From Fodinibius roseus (GTDB lineage: Bacteria > Bacteroidota > Rhodothermia > Balneolales > Balneolaceae): a stretch of DNA of 64,000 bases. Both the position numbers and the translations under genes were made by a program. The notes under the pieces are model-generated. The model did no database searches. It was not told where the DNA came from and worked only from the letters and a program-made list of their open reading frames with translations. Each line of letters begins with the position of its first letter. Within the stretch, counting starts at the first letter, position 1. Below are positions 28,111 through 37,600 of the stretch, piece by piece. The stretch lies in assembly GCF_900129315.1 (NCBI RefSeq), contig NZ_FQUS01000006.1, forward strand, positions 185,791 to 249,790. Reading direction: 5' to 3'.

Positions 28111-29138
28111 GGTATGGGCCGCTCCGTTTGTTGTTTTACGCGAACTACCTCACGGTTGAACTTCTCCGGTTCTGCGATAAAAGGAGTATGGGCAGAATTT
28201 GTAAACCGCACCAGGTATTTCCCTTGGGGAGCATCCAAAAAGTAATAATACGCTTTCACCAGCTGGTTCGGAGTATTATAATCTTTCTCCCCGGTAAAAA
28301 AGTATACCGGAATACGCAGTGAGTCGACTGAAGAAAACAGGTCAATATCTCTGGTCTCTTCCCACATTGGCCCGCTGCCCCTGTTTGCCCCTTTGAACCA
28401 CTTTATATAATCGGTTAGGGTATATTCGCTGGCCCCAAGTGATTTCCACAGCAGTTGGGTAAAGCCGGCATCCATGCCCCCGCCAAAAGAATCCACCATT
28501 TTAATGAAGCGGACAAAACGATCGTGATCATCAAAAGGTGGACCACCGAGCCTGTCCAATGCTTTTATTTCATCCCGGGAACCACTTTTCTGAACCTTTT
28601 CCTGTAGCCAGCTCCATGAAATACTATCGGCTCTTGCAGGATCCACGACCTGCGATACCGATATGAAAGTCTCATAATCATCAGGATATTCTTTCACAAC
28701 GTGGATACCGAGAAGCGTACCCCAGGAGTGTCCCAACAGATAAATTTGATCTTTATCAAACCTCTTTTTCAGATATCTCGTCAGCTCATGAGTATCTTCG
28801 ATGAAGCGATGAAGCGTCATCGTTTCTTCCCTGAATTCAGGGGTATTGGACTTGCCTGCACCACGTTGGTCCCAGTGTACCACAATAAATTCCTTTTCGA
28901 GCTCCTTGGTATAGGCATGATGAACCGGCATTTGTGCCGATCCCGGTCCGCCATGTAGCCAAAGTAAAACAGGGTGGTCGTTATTTTCGCCCCTGATTAA
29001 AAGCCATTGTTGCATTCCACCAATCTCGAGGGATAGTAAATCTGCAACAGAGTTTGGCGTAGGTATGGATTCTGTACGCGCTCCACAACTTGATAAGAGT
29101 TCAAAGGTCAATAAATATGCGACCCATTTTACTTTCAT
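28107..29138 (-). CDS. alpha/beta hydrolase lipoprotein (proline iminopeptidase-like)
   Basis: A 343-aa protein with lipobox LLSSCGAR. Hydrolase marks are LLWLHGGPGSAQMP (oxyanion loop), VVHWDQRGAGKSNTPEF, the nucleophile elbow LLGHSWGTLLGIHV, and the terminal histidine in FTNSAHTPFIAEPEKF. Closest in appearance to S33 peptidases. It starts 1 bp after the 55-aa gene and shares an ATGA overlap with the barrel gene, so the two products probably work together at the envelope. Confidence 0.87.
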   Translation of the reverse strand: MKVKWVAYLLTFELLSSCGARTESIPTPNSVADLLSLEIGGMQQWLLIRGENNDHPVLLWLHGGPGSAQMPVHHAYTKELEKEFIVVHWDQRGAGKSNTPEFREETMTLHRFIEDTHELTRYLKKRFDKDQIYLLGHSWGTLLGIHVVKEYPDDYETFISVSQVVDPARADSISWSWLQEKVQKSGSRDEIKALDRLGGPPFDDHDRFVRFIKMVDSFGGGMDAGFTQLLWKSLGASEYTLTDYIKWFKGANRGSGPMWEETRDIDLFSSVDSLRIPVYFFTGEKDYNTPNQLVKAYYYFLDAPQGKYLVRFTNSAHTPFIAEPEKFNREVVRVKQQTERPIP

Positions 29139-29139
29139 T

Positions 29140-29307
29140 TTATTTAGGAAATTTAATTTTACGTTTAACCATCTCAGCTTTTAATTTTTCAGGAATATCA
29201 CGGCACTTGCATTGTTTCGCGTGTTCGATATGCCACTCGATACGTTGGTCAATAGTAGGATTTTTGGGCATCGGGTGCTTCTTATGCCAGTTTTCGTTTA
29301 TTTTCAT
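29140..29307 (-). CDS. conserved 55-aa Cys/His-containing small protein
   Basis: Starts MKINENWHKKHPMPKNPTID and contains QRIEWHIEHAKQCKCRDIPE, ending KLKAEMVKRKIKFPK. I recognise this pattern as a small uncharacterised protein seen in many Bacteroidota genomes. The cysteine pair with nearby histidines could bind metal. It overlaps the 3' end of the serine hydrolase gene by 26 bp and is followed at once by the lipoprotein hydrolase. Function unknown. Confidence 0.8.
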   Translation of the reverse strand: MKINENWHKKHPMPKNPTIDQRIEWHIEHAKQCKCRDIPEKLKAEMVKRKIKFPK

Positions 29308-30847
29308 TTCTTTCGTGATTTAAATTGGATAGTTGATCGTTACTGAGAACCGGTAGCAGGGCAGAGCACAAAAGGGTCAGGGATAAAAACAGCAGTACCC
29401 ATCCTAACCAGATGGCCCCTACCGGGAATACAGACGTGATGAATAGATAATCCTGGCTAACGGACCATATAAGAATGGTAAGTATGGCTACTCCTGCAGC
29501 TAGCTCTGTGACTCTGATAATAGGAGCTTTACCTGGAGTAATCTTCAGCTTTCTGTAACCGGTAATAATTCCATAGAAAACCTGGCCTGCCCGCCAAAAC
29601 GTAACAAGCAAAACCAGCCCGATGATGATTCTCAAGCCGGTTACAACCTTGATGATCCGGCCAAATTTTACGGGCCCAAAGCCCGTCCAACGCGACCAAT
29701 CATTTAATACCTGTGCTATAAATGGCCAGCTGCGCTGACTGTTGGAAAAAATCACAATACCGTCACCTGTTTCTGGAATAACATGAAAGTGGGTCATCCA
29801 GCCATGTCCTTGCCCGCCGTGCCACACCGCCTTTTTGCCATCCGGCAACGTTTCAATAAAGTGTCCGAAGCCATAATCGTCTGCCACAAAGCTAAAAATA
29901 CCCGAAGTATTGATCTGTGGGGTTTGGATATCTTGAATACTTTCCCTATTCAGGACTTTAGGCTGCCGTTTATTGCCCTGAGCCATCCCGGCAATCGCAA
30001 AGCGAGCGATATCTTCAACCGTTGAAAACAAACCGCCGGATGCCTTGTAAGGATATACATACGGAGGAACAGAATTGCCCTGTAGGTCATATCCCATGGG
30101 CACCCTTGAGGACCACTCTTCATCCCAGTCAAAACTTGAGTTATGCATGCCAAGTGGGATGAGCAGCTCATTCGCCATATAATCGTTAAAATCGCGTCCC
30201 GTCACCTCTTCGATTACCAATTCCAACAGGTTAAACCCGGGATTGGAGTATTCGTAGGTTGAACCCGGTTCATAGGTTAGCTGTACCTCTTCGCTAAGGT
30301 ATTGCCGCAATGAGGGTTTCTCGCTACTGGGCGAATATTCCTCACCAAGTGAGCCGAGTGGTATCCCGGCACTATTGCTTAAGAGTCTTCGGATGGTTAC
30401 CTCATCCAGATTGTATTCCGATTCAGGCAGGGACCAATTACCAAGGTATTGTTTGACAGGATCATCCAGGTTTATCAGGCCACGCTCTACTAGCTTCATC
30501 ACGCCCCAGGCTGTAACTGACTTTGAGATGGATTCTGTCCTGCAGACAGCGTCAATAGTCAGCTTCTTTTGCTGCTCAATATCAGCGTAACCATAGGCAT
30601 TGGACCATACTAAATTCCTATCCTGGATGAGTGCAATGGAAGTACCGGGTATGTCGTACCTATCCATTATTGTCGATATACGTGCATCCAATTGTTGGGT
30701 GAATGTTTCCAGAGTTGCTTTCTGTGTCCCCTGATGATTGGAACAAGCAAAGCTTACTAAGAATATGATCGAATAAACAAGCAACAAAGAAAACACCTTT
30801 CTTGCCCATATTTTCATAAAGCTATTGAAACCATTCCATCTCATCAT
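29282..30847 (-). CDS. serine hydrolase (beta-lactamase class C) with C-terminal membrane helices
   Basis: A 521-aa protein with lipobox LVSFACSN, so exported. Catalytic marks are SISKS (CRTESISKSVTAWG), the tyrosine motif TYEYSNPGFNL (YSN) and the HxG box WHGGQGHGWMTH. After about residue 390 there are four hydrophobic helices, which suggests membrane attachment. First gene of the operon with the 55-aa protein, the lipoprotein hydrolase and the barrel. It may modify or cleave cell-envelope components; substrate unknown. Confidence 0.88.
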   Translation of the reverse strand: MMRWNGFNSFMKIWARKVFSLLLVYSIIFLVSFACSNHQGTQKATLETFTQQLDARISTIMDRYDIPGTSIALIQDRNLVWSNAYGYADIEQQKKLTIDAVCRTESISKSVTAWGVMKLVERGLINLDDPVKQYLGNWSLPESEYNLDEVTIRRLLSNSAGIPLGSLGEEYSPSSEKPSLRQYLSEEVQLTYEPGSTYEYSNPGFNLLELVIEEVTGRDFNDYMANELLIPLGMHNSSFDWDEEWSSRVPMGYDLQGNSVPPYVYPYKASGGLFSTVEDIARFAIAGMAQGNKRQPKVLNRESIQDIQTPQINTSGIFSFVADDYGFGHFIETLPDGKKAVWHGGQGHGWMTHFHVIPETGDGIVIFSNSQRSWPFIAQVLNDWSRWTGFGPVKFGRIIKVVTGLRIIIGLVLLVTFWRAGQVFYGIITGYRKLKITPGKAPIIRVTELAAGVAILTILIWSVSQDYLFITSVFPVGAIWLGWVLLFLSLTLLCSALLPVLSNDQLSNLNHERNENKRKLA

Positions 30848-31016
30848 AAGTGTAATTTATCTGCTCCAGATCTATTTTGGCACAGGTAGATTTCCCATCC
30901 GATTTATGCCAAACCGCTTCTCCGTGTGATGCTACTTTCCTGTCTTTATAATCACGATAATTGCTTAATGGGGTTGTCCATTTGTAGTTAGGGTGCAGGG
31001 AATAATACTGGACCAA
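30822..31016 (-). pseudogene. C-terminal fragment of a DUF6544-like protein
   Basis: About 64 codons without a convincing start. NYKWTTPLSNYRDYKDRKVA and GEAVWHKSDGKSTCAKIDLE resemble the C-terminal repeat region of DUF6544/DUF6920 proteins as I remember them. The fragment follows the nitroreductase relic without a gap and overlaps the next gene's start by 26 bp. The 5' two-thirds are missing. Confidence 0.5.
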
Positions 31017-31235
31017 GGTCTAAATTCGATAGCAGCAATATTTTCAACAGCACAACCCAGGCTTATATAAAGAGCATGATTGTCGCTGTCCACCACTGGC
31101 AACGCGCAACTGAAGTCAGGATGGATCTCGATTTCATTATCTTCAATCGTGAAGTACCAAGGCTGAGTATTGTGACCCGATGGTGCTTTTATCCCGTATT
31201 CTACTAACTTTTTCTAAATCAATTGTTGGTTTCAT
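31017..31235 (-). pseudogene. nitroreductase N-terminal fragment, frameshifted
   Basis: ATG at 31235 gives MKPTIDLEK, then a one-base shift in an AAAAAG run. The reading continues in another frame as LVEYGIKAPSGHNTQPWYFT, IHPDFSCALPVVDSDN and ALYISLGCAVENIAA, which is the start of an FMN nitroreductase (Acg-like). After about 70 residues it runs into the DUF6544-like fragment. Its start overlaps the preceding small membrane gene by 17 bp, so it was once the next gene in that operon. Confidence 0.7.
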
Positions 31236-31671
31236 TATGAATAGGTTTTGATTTTAGTATTTTCCGTACAGCCGATAGTTGGGTTAAAATCAACAATGCG
31301 ACTCCGACCAATCCATAGACAAGCTGAAGCGGTGGTTCGGGTTCATAGCCGATCATGGCTATTTGCACCCCGATCCATATAATCAACGCCATACTTACCA
31401 ATATAGCTCCCGGCCGCGCCCACATTTTTCGCTGCCACGAGCCGACGAATACGATCATCGGAAAGATCCCCAGAATAGAGAAAAGTATGATGCCGGGAAT
31501 CAGAAAATCTTGAAAAGGTGAACTCTCTAGAAGGGCCATTGGAATCTGCAGTAAATTACCGGTGGGATCCATTAGTAAAGCGGTCCCGCCATAGAGTCCA
31601 CTTGCTGACTGAAAAAAAAGTAAAGTCAGAAGCGCATAAAAACTGATAGGCCTTTTGTCAGGCGTATTCAT
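31219..31671 (-). CDS. small four-helix membrane protein, unknown
   Basis: A 150-aa protein if started at the ATG at 31671 (MNTPDKRPISFYALLTLLFF). Four hydrophobic segments are separated by short loops; SSPFQDFLIPGIILF and the Trp-rich FVGSWQRKMWARPGAIL are the most distinctive parts. Its start lies inside the 3' end of the 292-aa gene (14-bp overlap), so the two are translated together. Family not named with confidence. Confidence 0.7.
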   Translation of the reverse strand: MNTPDKRPISFYALLTLLFFQSASGLYGGTALLMDPTGNLLQIPMALLESSPFQDFLIPGIILFSILGIFPMIVFVGSWQRKMWARPGAILVSMALIIWIGVQIAMIGYEPEPPLQLVYGLVGVALLILTQLSAVRKILKSKPIHNETNN

Positions 31672-32536
31672 GAGCTGGCTCCCTGATATTTTTAAAAATA
31701 AGAATCGAGCAGATAATCGAGACCACCCCAAAGAATGGAATAATTACGATTGCCGGCATAATGTTTTGTCCAAGCATTCCCATGGCTACAACTTTTGCGG
31801 TCAGGGCTGTCATCAATATCGAGAGGAAGATGAAATATACGGGGGTAAGCAAATACCCAAATGGTTTTCCCCGGATAAACAACAGCCCGGAAACAAATGA
31901 GAGCGGCAACAGCAAACCGAGGTCCAATCCTTGTACAATTAACGTTGTGTAATGCTCCACTTGGCCAGGGATGATCGATCCGTCCAGCAGGGGCGGAACA
32001 ACTACCTGCATCCACATGAGTCCAATTGCTATGCTGTTGAATATCAGAAATCCGCCAATAAATTTTACCGGTGTGCTTTCGCTGAATCGCTCAGAAATAC
32101 TGGGAAGGTCGAACGAAAGTAACGCTTGGGCAAAGGCAAAAAAAGTGGTGCCAAGTAGTGTGACGTAAACCAAAAACAACACGTTGTACATTCCCATCAC
32201 AAGGTAGAACAGGTAAGTTACCAGAAAATAGGCCAGCGTGCCTGCCAGAAGGAACCGGCCTTTCATAGAACCACTGCGTGCCCAAATTAGTGATAGTATC
32301 AATAGTGGCACTCCGACAAACAGGGTTACATAATCCTGGGCAATGCCCTGTGGAGCAACATCCTGCGACATATGTTTATAGAGTCCTTTCCCGTAAACAG
32401 TCACCGTTTCCCCTCTTACCGTTTCGATGTCATACGGGCCGGGACCACCGGTCGAAAAAATGCCCGTTGATGCCGCGACAACTGCCAGAATTATTATGAT
32501 TGAGGATAAAAGAGTTATGGATTTTCGGTATTTCAT
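31658..32536 (-). CDS. multi-helix membrane protein, unknown
   Basis: A 292-aa protein with about eight hydrophobic helices and one extracytoplasmic loop carrying YDIETVRGETVTVYGKGLYK. That loop with DVAPQGIAQDYVTLFVGVPL is the only conserved-looking soluble part. No transporter or enzyme motif. First gene of a unit with the 150-aa membrane protein and, formerly, a nitroreductase. An 18-bp palindrome about 105 bp upstream is a candidate operator. Confidence 0.72.
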   Translation of the reverse strand: MKYRKSITLLSSIIIILAVVAASTGIFSTGGPGPYDIETVRGETVTVYGKGLYKHMSQDVAPQGIAQDYVTLFVGVPLLILSLIWARSGSMKGRFLLAGTLAYFLVTYLFYLVMGMYNVLFLVYVTLLGTTFFAFAQALLSFDLPSISERFSESTPVKFIGGFLIFNSIAIGLMWMQVVVPPLLDGSIIPGQVEHYTTLIVQGLDLGLLLPLSFVSGLLFIRGKPFGYLLTPVYFIFLSILMTALTAKVVAMGMLGQNIMPAIVIIPFFGVVSIICSILIFKNIREPAHEYA

Positions 32537-32641
32537 AATAGTTCAGCAATTATTACTGCAGTTACTTATATATACAGAAAATATTGTGCCAATGTACTAT
32601 CCTCTCATTTATTTAATGGGACTCTATTTAAGGCATGTTGC

Positions 32642-32659
32642 TATTGCAATCTTGCAATA
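32642..32659. promoter_or_regulatory. 18-bp perfect palindromic operator candidate
   Basis: TATTGCAA-TC-TTGCAATA, two 8-bp arms with a 2-bp centre. It sits 106 bp upstream of the 292-aa membrane protein start and fits a dimeric repressor of MarR/TetR size. The rest of the 273-bp gap (32537-32809) has no gene. Confidence 0.5.
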
Positions 32660-32809
32660 AAGCCAAGCGTAATTTCGCAAATTTACATCCACTTACCGCC
32701 GGTAAGAATATTATTACACACTGAGATAGTGGGGGACTATCTGAGCCGCAGATACTGGTCTCGTCATTGACTATTATCAAGCAAACCTGTTAGAAATAGA
32801 ATCTTTAAA

Positions 32810-33019
32810 TCATTCCCCCGTTAAAACCAATATATGCTCCCCTTCAGGTGCGCCGGGGAAATCAGAAAACAAGGTGAACGAGAGCATCTCTTCCCGCGAA
32901 TACCCATGGCTATCGGCCATGGCCTGATTGACCTTTTGTATTGAATAATCCTCTGGATCATACACCCAAATAGGAATGGGATTATCACGGAAAAACTGAT
33001 CGAAATTTCTAATCTCCAT
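32810..33019 (-). pseudogene. isolated PAS-domain stump
   Basis: A 69-aa frame starting MEIRNFDQFFRDNPIPIWVY, followed by DYSIQKVNQAMADSHGYSRE. This is the first two-thirds of a PAS sensor domain as found at the start of histidine kinases. It then changes to DFPGAPEGEHILVLTGE and stops. No kinase sequence follows on this strand. Probably the 5' stump of a lost sensor gene; a real mini-protein is less likely. Confidence 0.55.
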
Positions 33020-33096
33020 AATCTGCCCCCGCATCTTAGAATGGCGTTACCTGAGTTTTCAATATTCCTTAAAACGATAAGAAATTCAACTAATGG

Positions 33097-33123
33097 TCAG
33101 CCTTGATCGGCTGATCTTTTCTT
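33097..33123 (+). terminator. hairpin with U-rich tail, no obvious upstream gene
   Basis: TCAGCC pairs with GGCTGA around TTGATC, followed by TCTTTTCTT. Orientation fits a plus-strand terminator, but no plus gene precedes it. It could be left from a deleted gene. Confidence 0.4.
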
Positions 33124-33273
33124 ATTCTTAACTGTTTTAGAAATACATTAAAAAAAAGTAAACAAATCAGACAGAGTTTAGTTTATACATCCCGTATTAC
33201 CGACTATTCATGGTATTGTAGGTAATAACTGCAATAAAATTGCAAGCTTTCGCTAAGCTATCCGTACCCACTA

Positions 33274-33352
33274 AACCCCGATTGTTTAAATAAAATAAAT
33301 GAAATCCCGATAGTTTAATTTAACCATATGTTAAAACCCGAGAGCTTAAAAG
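33274..33352 (+). promoter_or_regulatory. three phased 13-bp repeats upstream of the acidic lipoprotein gene
   Basis: CCCGATTGTTTAA (33277), CCCGATAGTTTAA (33306) and CCCGAGAGCTTAA (33337) recur at 29 and 31 bp, close to three helical turns, ending about 75 bp before the ATG at 33425. They look like an activator or repressor array. The rest of the 405-bp gap after the PAS stump shows no gene. Confidence 0.5.
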
Positions 33353-33424
33353 GCATGTAACTTTTTCGCAGTTCAATCGTCTTACATACGCTGTTTAATG
33401 ATCACCTGCAATTTTTTATACGCT

Positions 33425-34300
33425 ATGAAATTAACCGACCTACGCTCTTTCACTACGCTTTTTGCATTACTGGCATTCTTAATTACCGGTTGTGACACAA
33501 CGAGTACCAACACGGAACCGGAAAAAGGAGAGGGAACAGTTGAGCTGCAATTTAAAACGGTTTCCGGCAGTTCCACTGCTAAGACCGCTTCATCGGGCAC
33601 CATTGCCTCCACGCACGATTCGCTCACCATAAAGGGCACCAACGGGACCTTACAGGTTGATGATATTCGTTTTATCGTTTCAGAATTTGAACTGGAGCCC
33701 GCAGATACAGAAGGGGACTCTGAGGAGATCGAGGAGTTTGAATCGCAACCCTTTTTTGTTGACCTGCCCCTCGGGGAAGAGACACTCAGCCTTGCCAACA
33801 GTCAGGTCCGGGCCGGTTTGTATGAAGAACTGAAATTCAAGGTTGAGGACCTGGATTTCGATGAGGCGGAAGATGAAGAAAAAGAGGAACACCAGGCCCT
33901 GGCCGATTCCATCCGTTCCGGGTTTTCTGACTGGCCGGATGAAGCCAGCATGGTATTAACAGGTACGTTTACCTCCACGGATGGCCAGCCACAATCGTTT
34001 AAAGTTTTTGCCAAGGCCGAAATTGAGATTGAGCGGGAATTTAATCCGCCGCTTGAGGTGACTGAGGATAATATACAGCAAGTTGTTTCGGTTCGCATCA
34101 ATCCCGCAAAGTGGCTGGAAAACGAGGATGGCTCCGTCCTTGATCTCAGGCAGTACGACTGGAATGAACATGAGGAGCTGATAGAATTCGAAGTTGAGTT
34201 CGAAGACGGCGTAGAGGAGATCGAAGTGGATGACGATGATTTTGAAGACGACGATGAGGAGGACGAAGACGATGACGATGATAATGAAGACGATGATTAA
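33425..34300 (+). CDS. DUF4382-like acidic lipoprotein
   Basis: A 291-aa protein with lipobox LAFLITGCDT. A beta-rich domain (VELQFKTVSGSS, LQVDDIRFIVSEFELEPAD, RAGLYEELKFKVEDLDFDE) resembles DUF4382-type surface domains. The last 35 residues are almost all Asp and Glu (for example DDDDFEDDDEEDEDDDDD). Such a tail suggests calcium or metal binding at the cell surface; this is inference. Start chosen at 33425, ahead of the signal peptide. Three phased repeats lie upstream and repeat copy B just downstream. Confidence 0.7.
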   Translation: MKLTDLRSFTTLFALLAFLITGCDTTSTNTEPEKGEGTVELQFKTVSGSSTAKTASSGTIASTHDSLTIKGTNGTLQVDDIRFIVSEFELEPADTEGDSEEIEEFESQPFFVDLPLGEETLSLANSQVRAGLYEELKFKVEDLDFDEAEDEEKEEHQALADSIRSGFSDWPDEASMVLTGTFTSTDGQPQSFKVFAKAEIEIEREFNPPLEVTEDNIQQVVSVRINPAKWLENEDGSVLDLRQYDWNEHEELIEFEVEFEDGVEEIEVDDDDFEDDDEEDEDDDDDNEDDD

Positions 34301-34306
34301 CTTGTA

Positions 34307-34458
34307 TCTTATAGAAGCCTTTGAAAAAACAGGATTTTGTTCAAGGTTAAAGCCCCAGGGAGGTTGCCCTCGCAGCATATCGCCCATACGTGAGGATTTC
34401 AACCGACCGATAACGCCGAGATTAACCAAAAAGAACGGTTTTGCAAAGGCTTCTTATA
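34307..34458 (+). repeat. dispersed GGCTTTG...CAAAGCC repeat, copy B
   Basis: Left end GAAGCCTTTGAAAAAACAGG and right end AACGGTTTTGCAAAGGCTT are complementary over about 15 bp. The core GCAGCATAT...CATACGTGAGGATTTCAACC is shared with copy A. TCTTATA flanks both sides as a direct repeat (34307-34313 and 34452-34458), either a target duplication or part of the element. It sits 6 bp after the lipoprotein stop. Confidence 0.75.
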
Positions 34459-34478
34459 ATCAGCTAACAAAACTTACT

Positions 34479-34506
34479 CAAAGCCCGGGTTCGACTCCGG
34501 GCTTTG
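34479..34506 (+). terminator. perfect 10-bp hairpin, terminator-like, with a T-arm-like loop
   Basis: CAAAGCCCGG and CCGGGCTTTG pair perfectly around GTTCGACT, followed by ATTGTTTAC. It lies between the plus-strand lipoprotein gene and the minus-strand efflux gene and probably serves both. The U-tract is weak. The loop copies the tRNA T-loop pattern GGTTCGACTCC, but no other tRNA part is present. Confidence 0.55.
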
Positions 34507-34607
34507 ATTGTTTACGGCTATTTTGGTTTTACGGAGAGCGGGTTCGTTACCGGCTTTTCGGACTGTTAAAAAGTAATTCCATCGTAAATCCAGCAGAAAT
34601 AAATAAG

Positions 34608-37600
34608 TCACTCCTCAAACTGCGCAAACAGTGCCGGAATTACCACAAGGGTCAACAGCGTAGAGCTAATCAGTCCCCCGATGACAACTTGTGCAAGCGG
34701 TGACTGAATTTCATTTCCCGGCTCGCCAGCTGCCAGGGCAAGCGGTACCAATGCGAGGCCGGCGGTGAGAGCAGTCATTAAAATCGGGTTGAGCCGCTCC
34801 ATAGATCCCTGGCGGACGGCTTGCATAAAGTCCCTGCCTTCTTCCAGCAGGTACTGGTAATGGGAAACCATCAGAACACCGTTTCGGGTGGCGATACCGA
34901 ATAGCGTAATAAAGCCAACCAGTGATGCAATAGTGACTATACCACTGGTAAAGTAAACCGTAAGAATACCGCCGATCAGCGCCAACGGCAGGTTGACCAT
35001 CACCAGCAGCGCGGTTTTAAGAGAGCCAAATTCAAGATAAAGCAACAGATAAATACCCAGAATAGCCACAATGCTGAGCAACGAAATAATCCGGGATGCC
35101 CGTGCCTCGCTTTCAAACTGTCCGCCATACTCCACAAAGTATCCCTGCGGAAAGCTCACGCTGCCCGCCACATTGCCCTGTATTTCTTCCACCGTGCTAC
35201 GCAAGTCGCGTCCCGCTACATTGGCCGAAACCACGATCTTTCGCTGCACATTTTCCCGGCTGATGGTGTTCGGGCCGCTGCGTGATTGAACGCCGGCCAA
35301 CTCGGTCAACGGAACGACCGCTCCGCTTTCTACCGTAAACTGTGCGTTTCGCACCGCTTCGATACTGCCTCTGTGTTCCTCGTCGTAGCGAACAGTCACA
35401 TCAAAGGACTTTTCCCCTTCGAGCATCTGGGAGACCACTTCTCCGCCGAATGCGACATCAATCGTCTCCGAAAGTTCTCCCACGGTCATGCCGTAGCGGG
35501 ACATCGCCCTGCGATTGGGACGTATTTGAATCTGGGGCACATTCTGCTGCTGCTCTACGGAAAGATCCACCACTCCCTGCACGCCCTCCATCTGGCCCCG
35601 GACCTGCTCGGCCAGCGTCCGCAGGCGGGAGAGGTCTTCTCCGAAAATCTTCACGGCGATATTGGCTCGGGTTCCCGACAGCATATGATCAATGCGGTGA
35701 CCTATGGGCTGGCCAATCGTGATGTTCGTACCCGAAACTACGCTGAAGTCTTCCCGCAGCTGGGCCAGCATCTCTTCCTTGCTCATATCTTCCGGGAGGG
35801 TAAAGTCGGCATCAATTTCTGATGAGTTGACCCCTTGGGCATGTTCGTCCAGCTCCGCGCGTCCGGTTCGGCGGGAAGTCGACTTTATGGCCGGATGATC
35901 CAGCAATATCTCCTCAATACGCCGGCCTATATCATTGGATTCACTGAGAGAAGTACCCGGAATGGTTACAGCACTGATGGTAAGGGTCCCTTCATTGAAC
36001 TCCGGCAGAAAAGAGCGTCCCAGGAATGGTATAATGACCAGTGTGCACAGAAACAGTACCAGCGCAGATATGATGACCGTCTTCCGGTAGGCAAGAACCG
36101 ATTCGAGTACCTGGTCATACCCGTGTTTTAACTTCTTTGTAAACCAGCTCTCCTCCAGCTTGCCCCGCCGGGCCTGACGTGGCAGCAGGTAGGAACACAG
36201 TGCCGGGGTGAGTGTTAAAGCAACAACCAGAGAAGCCCCAATGGAAACGATATACGCCAGTCCCAATGGCTGCAATAGCCGGCCCTCTATACCACTTAAA
36301 AAGAAGAGCGGGATAAAGACGATCATGATGATCAGGGTCGCGTTGATAATCGACGTCCGAATTTCTTTGGACGCCTCAAAAATCACATCCATATAGGGAC
36401 GTTGCTCACTCGATGGTTTTTCAGTATTCTCCCTGAGCCTTCGAAATACATTCTCCACGTCAATAATGGCATCATCCACAATCGCGCCAATAGCAATCGC
36501 CATGCCCCCCAGCGTCATCGTGTTGATCGTAATATTGAAAAACTCCAGTACAAAGATGGCAAAGATAAGCGACATCGGAATGGCCGTGAGCGAGATCACC
36601 GTGGTTCGCCAATTGACCAGAAACAACATCAGGATAATCACAACCAGAATTGCCCCGTCGCGCAAAGCTTCCGCCACGTTGCCAACGGCCAAACTTATAA
36701 AGTCAGCTTGTCGGAACAGGTGGGTATTGACGCTATAACCTTCCGGCAGGCTTTGCTCAATTTGGGCCAGCGTTTGATCTACGCGTTCGGTGAGCTCCAG
36801 TGTATTGGCTCCCGGCTGTTTTTGGATGGATATAATGACGGCCGGGTCGGCATTAACGGAAGCATCCCCTATTTTTTGTTTGGCCGCAATGGTGACCTCC
36901 GCTACGTCGCCGATCACAATGGGCTGATTTCCGCGTTCGGTAATCACTGACTCTTCAAGATCTTCCACTGAATAAGCCCGCCCGATCCCACGGATGGTAT
37001 ATTGCTGGCTGTGCTGTTGGAAAAAACCTCCCGAAAAATTCCTGTTGGCCTCTTCGGCAGCGCCCAACACCTGGTCGAGTGTTATATTATACTCCTTAAG
37101 CCTGTCGGGGTTGACCTGGATCTGGTATTGCTTTTGTCCGCCTCCGATCGGAATTACCTGGGCTACTCCGGGAATCGCCAGCAGGCGACGACGTATATCC
37201 CAGTCCGCTACCGTACGGACTTCCAGCTCGGAGTGCTGCTCACTGTCCACGCTCACCAGCATAATCTCGCCCATAATAGATGTAATGGGTCCCATAACAG
37301 GTTGGGAAATCCCTTCCGGCAGCTGCCCGGAAACAAGCTGGAGTTTCTCACTTACAATCTGGCGGGCTTTGAAAATATCAGTGCCCCAGTCAAACTCCAC
37401 CCATACAATCGATATGCCTTTTGAGGTGGAAGACCGCACGCGGCGAACGCCGGTTGCCCCATTTACCGCTGTTTCCACGGGAATCGTTACCAGCTTTTCC
37501 ACTTCTTCAGGGGCCATGCCGTGCGATTCCGTCATTACGGTAACCGTTGGAGCGGTGAGATCCGGAAATACATCCACCGGCATCTGGTAGACAATCCAAG

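Noticed and set aside
34479..34506. tRNA remnant or island attachment site
   Set aside because: Only the T-loop pattern is present; the perfect 10-bp palindrome is explained better as a terminator.
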